A stretch of 64,000 nucleotides of DNA from CAG-873 sp910578365 (GCA_951635545.1 OX620685.1:2046001-2110000), one strand, 5' to 3'. Shown: positions 52,394 to 60,694, numbered from the stretch's first letter. Translations and numbers: made by a program. The notes: generated by a model from the sequence alone, not told the origin.

Positions 52394-53179
52394 ATGATTT
52401 ATCTTAAGACACCGGAAGAAATGGAACTGATGCGTAAAGCATCAGAACTCACCAGCCAGACACTTGGCGAAGTAGCCAAGTGGATAGCACCGGGTGTTAC
52501 CACACGCAAGCTCGACACCATTGCCCGTGAATTCATCATGGACAATGGTGGCAAGCCTGCTTGTTTAGGATACCAGGGTTTCCCCGGTACCTTGTGTATT
52601 GAAGTCAATGAGGTCGTGGTTCACGGTTTTCCTTCGTCGTATACCCTGCGTGAAGGCGACATAGTAGGCACCGACCTTGTGGTAGAACTCGACGGCTATA
52701 ACGGCGATAGTTGCTACACCTTTGCGGTTGGCGAAGTCGCTCCCGAGCTAATGGATCTGTGCCGTACCACCCGCGAGGCCGTGTACGTCGGCGCCGAGGC
52801 CTGTGTGCCCGGCAAGCGAATCGGCGACATAGCCAATGCCGTGCAGACATACTGCGAACGCAAAGGCTATTCAGTGGTGCGCGAGATGTGCGGACACGGC
52901 ATCGGACGCAGCATGCACGAAGACCCTGAGGTGCCCAACTACGGGCGCCGCGGAATCGGCGCTGTGATACGCAACGGAATGTGCATCTGCATCGAGCCCA
53001 TGATTAACATGGGCAGCCGCAACATAGTGATTGAACGCGACGGCTGGACATGCCGCACCAAAGACCGCAAACCCTCCGCACACTACGAGCACACCTACGC
53101 CATAATCGACGGCAAAGTAGAGCAGCTCACCACATTTGATTACATCCACAAGGCAATAGGCGATAAATTTTTAAAATAG
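52394..53179 (+). CDS. map: Methionine aminopeptidase type I (261 aa)
   Basis: Removes the initiator methionine from nascent proteins. The five metal ligands can be placed: D94 (GTDLVVEL), D105 (NGDSCY), H168 (CGHGIG), E201 (CIEPM) and E232 (YEHTYAI). Length is normal for the type I enzyme without an N-terminal extension. It follows secY directly; adk, present here in many other phyla, is absent. Confidence 0.97.
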   Translation: MIYLKTPEEMELMRKASELTSQTLGEVAKWIAPGVTTRKLDTIAREFIMDNGGKPACLGYQGFPGTLCIEVNEVVVHGFPSSYTLREGDIVGTDLVVELDGYNGDSCYTFAVGEVAPELMDLCRTTREAVYVGAEACVPGKRIGDIANAVQTYCERKGYSVVREMCGHGIGRSMHEDPEVPNYGRRGIGAVIRNGMCICIEPMINMGSRNIVIERDGWTCRTKDRKPSAHYEHTYAIIDGKVEQLTTFDYIHKAIGDKFLK

Positions 53180-53191
53180 AAGAAGAACAAT

Positions 53192-53410
53192 ATGGCAAAA
53201 CAATCAGCAATCGAGCAAGACGGCACCATCGTAGAAGCCCTGTCGAACGCAATGTTCAGGGTCGAACTCGAAAACGGCCACGAAATCACAGCCCACATCT
53301 CCGGCAAGATGCGCATGCACTACATCAAAATCCTGCCCGGCGACAAAGTGCGCGTGGAAATGAGCCCCTACGACCTGTCGAAAGGCCGCATTGCATTCCG
53401 CTATAAGTAA
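53192..53410 (+). CDS. infA: Translation initiation factor IF-1 (72 aa)
   Basis: OB-fold factor that occupies the A site during initiation. MAKQSAIEQDGTIVEALSNA, VELENGHEITAHISGKMRM and DLSKGRIAFRYK cover the family. 12 bases after map. Confidence 0.98.
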   Translation: MAKQSAIEQDGTIVEALSNAMFRVELENGHEITAHISGKMRMHYIKILPGDKVRVEMSPYDLSKGRIAFRYK

Positions 53411-53436
53411 AAAGCAACAACCATATACTAAAAGTC

Positions 53437-53553
53437 ATGAAAGTAAGAGCATCAATCAAAAAGCGTACCGCCGACGACAAGATTGTCCGTCGTAAGGGAC
53501 GCCTCTATGTGATTAACAAAAAGAATCCCAAGAACAAACAGCGTCAAGGATAA
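53437..53553 (+). CDS. rpmJ: 50S ribosomal protein L36, cysteine-free (38 aa)
   Basis: Starts MKVRASIKKRTADDKIV and ends NPKNKQRQG. The family has a zinc-ribbon form with three Cys and one His and a metal-free form. This one has no cysteine at all: the positions read TADD, so it belongs to the metal-free form. Position between infA and rpsM is standard. Confidence 0.95.
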   Translation: MKVRASIKKRTADDKIVRRKGRLYVINKKNPKNKQRQG

Positions 53554-53597
53554 TTTTTCATTATTTTTGCAAAGAAAATAATCGTATAAAGTAAAAT

Positions 53598-53978
53598 ATG
53601 GCAGTAAGAATCGTGGGAGTTGACCTCCCCCAGAACAAAAGAGGTGAAATCGCCTTGACTTACATCTTCGGCATCGGCCGCAGCGCCGCAAAGACCATTC
53701 TCCAGAAAGCCGAAGTTGATGTCAACATCAAGGTAAAAGACTGGTCAGATGCCCAGGCCGCCAAGGTTCGTGAAGTAATCGGCGCCGACTACAAAGTCGA
53801 AGGTGACCTCCGCAGCGAAATCCAGCTCAACATCAAGCGATTGATGGACATCGGTTGCTACCGTGGCATCCGTCACCGCAACGGCCTGCCCGTTCGCGGT
53901 CAGTCGACCAAAAACAACGCACGTACCCGCAAGGGCCGTAAGAAAACCGTTGCGAACAAGAAGAAAGCAACTAAATAA
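53598..53978 (+). CDS. rpsM: 30S ribosomal protein S13 (126 aa)
   Basis: Head protein forming bridges to the large subunit and contacting the P-site tRNA. VGVDLPQNKRGEIALTYIFG, CYRGIRHRNGLPVRGQSTK and the basic KKTVANKKKATK tail match the family. It opens the alpha section of the superoperon. Confidence 0.98.
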   Translation: MAVRIVGVDLPQNKRGEIALTYIFGIGRSAAKTILQKAEVDVNIKVKDWSDAQAAKVREVIGADYKVEGDLRSEIQLNIKRLMDIGCYRGIRHRNGLPVRGQSTKNNARTRKGRKKTVANKKKATK

Positions 53979-53993
53979 CAGTAGAACACAACT

Positions 53994-54383
53994 ATGGCAA
54001 AGAAAACAGTCGCAGCTAAGAAGAGAAACGTCAAAGTCAGCGCAGAAGGCCAGCTTCACGTACACTCTTCGTTCAACAATATCATTGTGTGTCTTGCCAA
54101 CAGCGAGGGCCAGGTTATCAGCTGGTCGTCGGCAGGCAAGATGGGCTTCCGTGGCTCAAAGAAGAATACACCCTACGCCGCCCAGATGGCAGCACAGGAT
54201 TGTGCAAAAGTGGCCTATGATCTTGGCCTCCGCTCAGTAAAGGCATACGTAAAGGGTCCCGGCAACGGTCGTGAATCAGCTATCCGTACTATTGACGGTG
54301 CAGGTATCAAGGTAGTCGAAATCGTCGACGTAACCCCGCTGCCCCACAATGGTTGCCGTCCTCCCAAGAGAAGAAGAGTTTAA
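53994..54383 (+). CDS. rpsK: 30S ribosomal protein S11 (129 aa)
   Basis: Platform protein that lines the mRNA exit. SFNNIIVCLANSEGQVISWS, GSKKNTPYAAQMAAQD and VTPLPHNGCRPPKRRRV are conserved. The next gene, rpsD, is 302 bases away, the widest gap in the operon. Confidence 0.98.
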   Translation: MAKKTVAAKKRNVKVSAEGQLHVHSSFNNIIVCLANSEGQVISWSSAGKMGFRGSKKNTPYAAQMAAQDCAKVAYDLGLRSVKAYVKGPGNGRESAIRTIDGAGIKVVEIVDVTPLPHNGCRPPKRRRV

Positions 54384-54685
54384 TAATCAGTTAGAGTCGG
54401 CGCGGCAAGCTCGCTCAGCTTACACCGGCCCCGGCTTATTACTCTGCTTTCACTTTTAGTACCCAGCAATTAAACAACAAAAGCATACTCGCCCACCGGC
54501 CAATACAACTGCTACCACAAGCGCTATCTTGACGACTGAAAGGTAACCATAGACAAGGCATCCGGGCAGTGAAATAAAAGACCATACAAAACATCACCTC
54601 TCTATGGTCGCGGCTGCACCGCCCGGAGCTGACCCTGTCACCGGCACGAGTATCAGATTTATCATTTAACTGATTTTTAACAAAA
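54384..54685 (+). promoter_or_regulatory. 302-base rpsK-rpsD spacer with pseudoknot-like fold
   Basis: No gene is seen. Segment a, ACCATAGA (54546-54553), pairs with a', TCTATGGT (54601-54608); segment b, TCCGGGC (54561-54567), lies between them and pairs with b', GCCCGGA (54621-54627) beyond. The order a-b-a'-b' is a pseudoknot. A separate hairpin AAGCTCGCTCAGCTT lies near 54407-54421. The S4 protein represses its own operon in E. coli by binding a pseudoknot, so an S4 feedback leader before rpsD is plausible here. Confidence 0.5.
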
Positions 54686-55291
54686 ATGGCAAGATATACA
54701 GGTCCTAAGACCAAAATAGCACGTAAATTCGGCGAACCCATCTTCGGTCCAGACAAAGTGCTCCAGCGCCGCAACTTCCCTCCCGGCCAGCATGGCCAGA
54801 ACAAACGCCGCAAGACTTCGGAATACGGAGTGCAGCTGCGTGAAAAACAGAAAGCTAAATACACCTACGGTGTGCTCGAAAAACAGTTCCACAACCTGTT
54901 CGAAAAAGCAAGCCGTATCAAAGGTATCACCGGTGAAATCCTGCTCCAGCTTCTAGAATCGCGTCTTGACAACGTAGTATTCCGTCTGGGCATTGCCCCC
55001 ACCCGTGCAGCTGCCCGTCAGCTGGTTCTCCACAAACACGTGACCGTAAACGGCGCCGTTGTGAACATACCCTCTTACAGCGTAAAGCCCGGCGACGTAG
55101 TGGGCGTACGCGAAAAATCGAAGTCTCTCGAAGTAATCGCTGATGCTCTTGCAGGTTTCAACCACAGCAAATATCCCTGGATTGAATGGGACGAAACCCT
55201 CAAGGCCGGTAAATTCCTCCACGTGCCCGCACGCGAGGACATCCCCGAAAACATCAAAGAACAGCTTATCGTCGAGCTCTATTCTAAATAA
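54686..55291 (+). CDS. rpsD: 30S ribosomal protein S4 (201 aa)
   Basis: Primary 16S rRNA-binding protein and fidelity factor; autoregulator in other bacteria. MARYTGPKTKIARKFGEPIF opens it without the zinc-binding cysteines of the four-Cys form. The S4 RNA-binding domain is SRLDNVVFRLGIAPTRAAARQ and following residues (about 90-150). It sits directly after the structured spacer at 54384-54685. Confidence 0.98.
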   Translation: MARYTGPKTKIARKFGEPIFGPDKVLQRRNFPPGQHGQNKRRKTSEYGVQLREKQKAKYTYGVLEKQFHNLFEKASRIKGITGEILLQLLESRLDNVVFRLGIAPTRAAARQLVLHKHVTVNGAVVNIPSYSVKPGDVVGVREKSKSLEVIADALAGFNHSKYPWIEWDETLKAGKFLHVPAREDIPENIKEQLIVELYSK

Positions 55292-55315
55292 TAACGCATA
55301 AAATTCTTAAGATCC

Positions 55316-56308
55316 ATGGCTATATTAGCATTCCAAAAACCCGATAAGGTGCTCATGCTGGAGGCCGATAACTTCTTTGGCAAGTTTGAGTTCAAGCCTT
55401 TGGAACCGGGTTATGGTATCACAGTGGGCAACGCGCTCCGACGCGTGCTGCTGTCCTCGCTTGAGGGCTACGCCATATCGTCGATAAAAATCGACGGCGT
55501 AAAGCACGAGTTTGATACTATCCCCGGAGTTAAGGAAGATGTAACCAACATTATCCTTAATCTCAAAAAGGTAGATCTCAAGCAGGTTGTAGAAGAAACC
55601 GACTTCGAGCGTTGTTCGATCACCGTATCAGGTAAAGAAGTGTTCAAGGCCGGTGACATAAGCAACGCCCTCCAGGGATTCGACGTAATGAATCCCGAGC
55701 TCGTTATTTGTCATTTGGATCCGGGAGCGTCTTTCACCATCGAACTTACCGTAAACAAGGGCCGCAGCTGGGTACCCGCTGAGGAAAACGAAACCGCCGG
55801 CGACGACATCAACGTTATCGCCATCGACTCGACCTACACCCCCATACAGAACGTTAAGTACACGGTGGAAAACTATCGCGTTGACCAGAAAACCGACTAC
55901 GACAAGCTTACACTTGAAATCACTACCAACGGTTCAATCCATCCCAAGGATGCACTTAAGGAGGCCGCGAAAATTCTGATTTACCACTTCATGCTCTTCT
56001 CCGACGAGAAGATTACCATCGAAAATACCGAAACCGAACAGAATGAGGAATTCGATGAGGAAATCCTGAAGATGCGTCAGCTTCTGAAGTCGAAACTTGT
56101 AGATATGGACCTGAGCGTACGCGCTCTGAACTGCCTCAAGTCCGCCGAGGTTGAAACCCTTGCCGAACTGGTAGTGTTCAACAAGACCGACCTTCTTAAA
56201 TTCCGTAACTTCGGAAAGAAGTCGCTTACCGAACTCGAAGAGCTGCTCAACAGCCTCAACCTCTCGTTCGGTATGGACATTTCAAAGTACAAATTAGATA
56301 AAGAGTAA
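55316..56308 (+). CDS. rpoA: RNA polymerase alpha subunit (330 aa)
   Basis: Scaffold of RNA polymerase. The N-terminal domain (about 1-230) has GYGITVGNALRRVLLSSLEG; a linker rich in glutamate follows (NTETEQNEEFDEEIL), then the C-terminal domain (about 255-325) with VRALNCLKSAEVETLAELV and RNFGKKSLTELEELL, which contact promoter DNA and activators. 24 bases after rpsD. Confidence 0.98.
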   Translation: MAILAFQKPDKVLMLEADNFFGKFEFKPLEPGYGITVGNALRRVLLSSLEGYAISSIKIDGVKHEFDTIPGVKEDVTNIILNLKKVDLKQVVEETDFERCSITVSGKEVFKAGDISNALQGFDVMNPELVICHLDPGASFTIELTVNKGRSWVPAEENETAGDDINVIAIDSTYTPIQNVKYTVENYRVDQKTDYDKLTLEITTNGSIHPKDALKEAAKILIYHFMLFSDEKITIENTETEQNEEFDEEILKMRQLLKSKLVDMDLSVRALNCLKSAEVETLAELVVFNKTDLLKFRNFGKKSLTELEELLNSLNLSFGMDISKYKLDKE

Positions 56309-56314
56309 TCAACG

Positions 56315-56782
56315 ATGAGACACAATAAAAAATTCAATCACCTCAGCCGCAAGAAAGCGCACCGTGATTCGCTGCTCGCCAACATGACGATTTCGCTGAT
56401 CATGCACAAGCGCATCTTCACCACTCTTGCTAAGGCTAAGGCTCTGCGCGTGTATGCCGAACCGCTGATCAACCGCGCAAAGAACGACACCATGAACAAT
56501 CGTCGCGTGGTGTTCTCTTACCTTCAGAACAAAGAGGCTATCAAGGAACTGTTCAACGAAATCGCTCAGAAGATTGCTGAACGTCCCGGTGGCTACACCC
56601 GCATTCTCAAGACCGGAAATCGTCTGGGCGACAACGCCAAGACCTGTTTCATCGAGCTGGTAGACTACAACGAAGCCATGCTCAAGGATGCCAAGAAATC
56701 TGAAGCCAAGAAGACCCGTCGTTCGCGTGGCAAAAAAGCTGCCGCCGCCGAGGCTCCTGCTGAAGAAAAGGCTGCTGAATAA
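56315..56782 (+). CDS. rplQ: 50S ribosomal protein L17 (155 aa)
   Basis: Last gene of the superoperon. MRHNKKFNHLSRKKAHRDSL and LAKAKALRVYAEPLINRAK identify it. A tail of about 30 residues rich in lysine, alanine and glutamate (SEAKKTRRSRGKKAAAAEAP) extends beyond the E. coli length. Six bases after rpoA; terminator at 56803. Confidence 0.97.
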   Translation: MRHNKKFNHLSRKKAHRDSLLANMTISLIMHKRIFTTLAKAKALRVYAEPLINRAKNDTMNNRRVVFSYLQNKEAIKELFNEIAQKIAERPGGYTRILKTGNRLGDNAKTCFIELVDYNEAMLKDAKKSEAKKTRRSRGKKAAAAEAPAEEKAAE

Positions 56783-56886
56783 TCAAATACAGCATAGCGA
56801 TGAACGCCGCTCCGACTTGTCGGGGCGGCGTTTTCTGTATGGTCCCAAAACCTCGCACTGAGGGCACAGAGTACTCACAGAGAGTT
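56770..56886 (+). repeat. First copy of a duplicated post-gene segment
   Basis: 56770-56840 (end of rplQ plus terminator) matches 59204-59274 with about eight differences, and 56847-56886 (AAAACCTCG...GAGAGTT, 40 bases) matches 59308-59347 with a handful. The second copy carries an extra hairpin of about 27 bases between the two blocks. Confidence 0.8.
56803..56835 (+). terminator. Terminator of the ribosomal superoperon
   Basis: AACGCCGC.CCGAC / GTCGG.GCGGCGTT with a two-base loop and a TTTT end (56831-56834). Confidence 0.9.
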
Positions 56887-56952
56887 TGTTTGATTATTCT
56901 GAAGCCATAGAGCATTACGCCACAACGTTTTTAAGCATATAAGTTATTGATA

Positions 56953-58011
56953 ACGCGAGTTCGGGAGGGTCCAAATAATAAATACAATATCATGATTACC
57001 GAGAGTAAAGTTACTGAAATTTTCTGTATTGCCGATGATTTTTGCAAAGAATTTGAAGTAGAGATGTCGAAAAACGCCCTTTCCTCTTCTGCGGATGCAA
57101 CGAAACGCCGCCGAAAGCGCATGATGTCCGATGCGGAGGTCATAACGATCCTGATCTGTTTCCACTTCAATACCTACCGCAACTTCAAGCATTACTATCT
57201 GTCATGCGTGTGCGGACAATAGAAGCATCTGTTGCCGCGCCGTTTCTCATACAACCGTTTTGTGGAAATCATGCCGCGTTGCTTCGTGGCGCTGACAATG
57301 TTCCTCCGTCTTGCCTGCTTCGGGGAATGCTCGGGAATCAGCTTTGTTGACAGCACCTGCATCCCGGTGATACACAACAAGCGTGAATTCAGCATGAAGG
57401 TATTCAAGGGCATTGCGGCCAAGGGCAAGAGCACCATGGGGTGGTATGTTGGCTTCAAGCTACACCTTCTGTGCAACGAAAAGGGCGAGCTTGTGAATTT
57501 CGTCATCACCCGCGCCAATGTCGATGACCGACAGGAATCAGTCATTGACACTCTGACAGACAAGGTTTTCGGCAAACTGTATGCCGACAAGGGATATATC
57601 TCGCAATCGCTTTTCGGACATCTGTGGGACAAGGGGGGGCATATCGTGACAGGGCTGCGCTCCAATATGAAACAGCGTCTGATGCCGTTGTACGACAAGA
57701 TTATGCTCCGGAAATGGAGCGTCATCGAGTCAATAAACGACATGCTCAAGAACGTGGCGCAGCTGGTGCATTCCTGTCACCGTAGCGTCCATAATTTCAT
57801 AATGAACCTGCTTGTGGCAATGGGCGCATATTGCTTCTTCGCCACAAAACCCGAAGTCAATTTCGATTACGATGTGCCCGAATCAAACGGGCAGCTCGTC
57901 TTCTGGCGGTAAACACGACGGTAAAAAATCAGGCAACCCGACCGGGTCGCCTGATAATCTATGTTTCTTTGCAGAACAGCCGTTGGGGCTTTTGTTATCC
58001 CGAACCCGCGT
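56953..58011 (+). mobile_element. IS982-family element, degenerate second copy
   Basis: 1059 bases between inverted ends starting ACGCGAGTTCGGGA (left) and the complement with one mismatch (right), flanked by TGATA (56948-56952 and 58012-58016). Compared with the 575-4510 element, about 87 bases are missing between the left end and the transposase ATG, and the transposase has a stop codon. Probably no longer self-mobile. Confidence 0.85.
56992..57912 (+). pseudogene. IS982-family transposase with premature stop
   Basis: 306-codon frame (same length as the ancestral copy at 700-4402) interrupted by TAG at 57220-57222, codon 77. The related copy has TGG (tryptophan) there: IHWKHL versus GQ-stop-KHL, so the cause is a single-base change. 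The rest is intact: GISFVDSTCIPVIHN (D), YADKGYISQSLF (D), VIESINDMLKNVAQ (E). Translation restart at 57232 or 57268 would lack the N-terminal domain. Confidence 0.88.
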
Positions 58012-58160
58012 TGATAAGTAAATCTCGGTATGCCATGGCTCTATGGTCGAGCAATGGCCCTTTGATTCCCTTAATTGAGCGTAATAACGACTTTGCAGGA
58101 TAAAAATACTTCAAATTAACAAATATTAACAATGGGGGAGGGTAATTGTTGATTATTTGT

Positions 58161-58168
58161 TAATTTTG
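58161..58168 (+). promoter_or_regulatory. -7 box for the 339-residue exported protein
   Basis: TAATTTTG is a full -7 match, 24 bases before ATG 58193. No TTTG at the right distance upstream. Confidence 0.5.
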
Positions 58169-58192
58169 TATATTATTAAACTAATTAATCGC

Positions 58193-59212
58193 ATGAAAAC
58201 AACAGTAATAGCAATAGCATTGGCCTGCGGGGCAATTGCGTTAACATCAGAAGCTCGCACAAACTGGCGTTTTTATTTGGGGGGCATGTATGCCAAAGGT
58301 TTCAATGTCGACAATCTGTTTTGGAATGACGATGGAGCGATCGTGTTCGACAAGTCCGCAGATGTACCGACAAATGGAAGCTATACAGTCTGGGCCGGTA
58401 TGGATGTACAGTTTTCTCTGAAAGAGAAATTTTTCATCGAAACGGGACTTAACTTCAGGGAGTCGCCCTATGTCTACGGCGAGAATGTGAGCGAAATAGA
58501 TCCTTATACCGGGGAGGCCTTCCGCTGGTACGAGGTTCGGTACGGCGAAGGATATGGACACCGTGATATGCTGTCAGTTCCGGTGCGTTTCGGCTATAAA
58601 CTCACGCTGAAGGGAAACAATCAGTTTGAGTTAGCCGCTGGACCTTATTTCGGCATGGATTTCGATGGTGATTGTTATGTGGGACTCAGTCCGATGGTGA
58701 CATACAAGCATCGAGCATTAAGCTTGAGTTTTCATTGGGAGAATCCTCTGTTTGTGAATACTTCGCACAATCATTTCAAAAATCAGTTCGCCTTCACTAT
58801 CGGAGTCAATTTCAACGGTCGTAAGCCAAATATGGATAATATTCTGTTAGGTCTTGAAGTGGCGGGCTCTGTTTTAGAAACTGCGAATCAAACAATTAGC
58901 CAGTACCACGAGACAAGTGGCGGCAGTTCATACTCCGACTCTGACAGCCGCAGTTCGCGTGGTGGAGGCAGCAGTAGTAGCGGCAATGTCAAGGGCAACG
59001 GTTTCAGCCCAAGCGAACAGCAGTCGTATAACACCGATAAGAGAACCTACGATGACTACGACACTCAGCTCTCGAAGCATTTTAACGGCATTATGGTAAT
59101 GTCGTGCAGAGATGTAAAGGAGATTCAGAAAAAAATGAAAAAGCTCAGGGAGAAATGGAAGTCCAAGGGTAAATCGTTCCCTAAGTATCCCAGCGAAACC
59201 CGAGGTTGCTGA
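58193..59212 (+). CDS. Outer-membrane-like protein with Ser-rich linker and basic tail (339 aa)
   Basis: Not recognised as a named family. Signal peptide MKTTVIAIALACGAIALTSEA at ATG 58193. Residues about 22-225 alternate hydrophobic and polar residues with aromatic girdles (WAGMDVQFSLKEKFFIETGLNF, VPVRFGYKLTLKGNNQFELAAG), fitting an eight-stranded outer-membrane barrel of the PorT/OmpA-like type. A linker of serine and glycine (SSYSDSDSRSSRGGGSSSS) leads to a charged helical C-terminus (VKEIQKKMKKLREKWKSKG). The terminal RGC stop lies in a repeat copied from the end of rplQ, so the last residues may be new. Alone in its transcription unit after the IS982 remnant. Confidence 0.72.
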   Translation: MKTTVIAIALACGAIALTSEARTNWRFYLGGMYAKGFNVDNLFWNDDGAIVFDKSADVPTNGSYTVWAGMDVQFSLKEKFFIETGLNFRESPYVYGENVSEIDPYTGEAFRWYEVRYGEGYGHRDMLSVPVRFGYKLTLKGNNQFELAAGPYFGMDFDGDCYVGLSPMVTYKHRALSLSFHWENPLFVNTSHNHFKNQFAFTIGVNFNGRKPNMDNILLGLEVAGSVLETANQTISQYHETSGGSSYSDSDSRSSRGGGSSSSGNVKGNGFSPSEQQSYNTDKRTYDDYDTQLSKHFNGIMVMSCRDVKEIQKKMKKLREKWKSKGKSFPKYPSETRGC

Positions 59213-59347
59213 ATAATTCGATACAGCATAATGATAAACGCCGCTCCGACTTGTCGGGGCGGCGTTTTCTGTATAGCATCGCACGTTAGAGTATGATGCG
59301 AGCGGCTAAAACCTCGTACTGAGAGCGCAGAGTACTTACGGAGAGTT
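59204..59347 (+). repeat. Second copy of the duplicated post-gene segment
   Basis: Matches 56770-56886 as described there. It spans the stop codon of the 339-residue gene (in a different frame from rplQ), the terminator at 59237 and the AAAACCTCG...GAGAGTT block. Confidence 0.8.
59237..59268 (+). terminator. Terminator after the 339-residue gene
   Basis: Same stem as at 56803-56835: AACGCCGC.CCGAC / GTCGG.GCGGCGTT plus TTTT. Confidence 0.88.
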
Positions 59348-59350
59348 AAT

Positions 59351-59590
59351 TTAAATTTTTGCCGTCCGAAACAATGACTGTTTTTCCTTATAAGGTACTT
59401 TCGCGTCTGTTAGATTATTGATGTAATCAATAAATTTTTCGCCGGTTGTAACATATTCAGGTACAGACAAACCCAATTTTTGTATTTTGGAGAGTCGCGC
59501 CTGTATCTCCCGGTTCATAGTTTCAGCCTTGGAAAGATTGTAGGGGTCAGAATATATAGGATAAAGTATATCAATAAGCAAATTTAAGTA
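59351..59590 (-). pseudogene. 3' remnant of an unknown gene, cut by IS630-family element
   Basis: About 76 codons on the minus strand ending at 59351, open up to the IS630 edge. The only nearby start is TTG 59581; upstream codons continue (YLN) into the IS boundary, and across the element the frame soon meets a stop. Content: MNREIQARLSKIQKLGLSVPE in short, helical and charged, and KVPYKEKQSLFRTAKI at the end. Family unknown. It is most likely a decayed gene end. Confidence 0.45.
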
Positions 59591-59591
59591 G

Positions 59592-60692
59592 ATGTTGAAA
59601 ATTAGTTTATATCAATTTTTTTGCGTATCTTTGTGTAAACACATAAAGACACAACGCTATCGCAAAAATCAAAGTTATACAACTGACAGACCAACAACGT
59701 CTGCAATTAGAGGGAGGCTTTCGCCAAGGCAAGAGCCACGCATACCGTATGCGCTGTCGCGCAGTGCTTCTGAAATCCACCGGCCTGACTTCGGAACAGG
59801 TTGGAGAACAGACCGATATGACCCATATATCAGTCAATTCCTGGGTGAAACGCTTCGAGGCCGAAGGAATCAAAGGACTGGAAACACGTCCAGGACGGGG
59901 TCGGAAGCCAATAATGGACTGCTCGGACGAAGAGTCGGTACGCAAAGCCATAGAGAACGACAGGCAGAGCGTGAAGAAAGCGAAAGAGGCATGGCAGCAG
60001 GCTTCAGGGAAAGAAGCCTCCGAGAGTACCTTCAGGGCTTTTTTATCCGCCTTGGCGCGGGATATAGACGCATAAGAAAACGTCCAAAGGGGAAACCCTC
60101 GCCGCAGCTCTATGCGTATAAGACCGAGAAGCTGCAAGAACTCGTACAACAGGAAAAAGATTGTCTCATCGACATTTATTATGGAGATGAAAGCCACATC
60201 TGCACCGAGGGATATGTGCCATACGGATGGCAGTTCCGAGGTGAAGATGTCTATATCCCATCTGAAAGAGGTCTGAGACTCAATATTTTCGGCATGATAG
60301 ACCGCAACAATCGATATGAAGGATTCTCCACAACTGAGAATATGACCGCTGACAAGGTTGCCGACTTTCTTGACCGATTTTCTCTCCGTATCCGTAAAAA
60401 CACTTTTGTTGTCCTTGACAATGCAAGCGTCCACAGATGCAAACTCATGCGGGAACTCCGTCCAATATGGGAGAAACGTGGGTTGTATCTCTTTTTCCTT
60501 CCACCGTACAGTCCACATTTGAATATCGCCGAGACGCTCTGGAGAATCCTCAAGGGCAAATGGCTCAGACCTGCGGATTATTGCTCCACAGAATCCCTGC
60601 TCTATGCAACTAACCGTGCGTTGGCTGCGCTTGGATCTGAACTCAATATCAATTTTGCCCATGCGGCTTAGTATAAATTAATTTTTACGACT
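59592..60692 (+). mobile_element. IS630-family element
   Basis: About 1100 bases flanked by TA (59590-59591 and 60693-60694), the IS630 target. Ends share an inverted AAAATTARTTTATA core (left about 59599, right about 60687). It has two overlapping transposase frames. Confidence 0.82.
59659..60671 (+). CDS. IS630-family transposase, two frames joined by probable -1 frameshift
   Basis: The first frame (helix-turn-helix part, RMRCRAVLLKSTGLTSEQVG, ISVNSWVKRFEAEGIKGL) ends with TAA at 60073-60075. The second (catalytic part, frame -1) runs to 60671 with IDIYYGDESHICTEG (D), FVVLDNASVHRCKL (D) and PPYSPHLNIAETLWRIL (E). The overlap holds the heptamer T-TTT-TTA near 60052 in GGCTTTTTTATCC, a canonical -1 slippery site that joins ...STFRAFL to IRLGAGYRRIRKRP as in uninterrupted IS630 proteins. 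The usual N-terminus (MAKIKVIQLT) begins here at ATC 59659, a rare or mutated start; the first ATG in frame is 59749. Confidence 0.82.
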
Positions 60693-60694
60693 TA

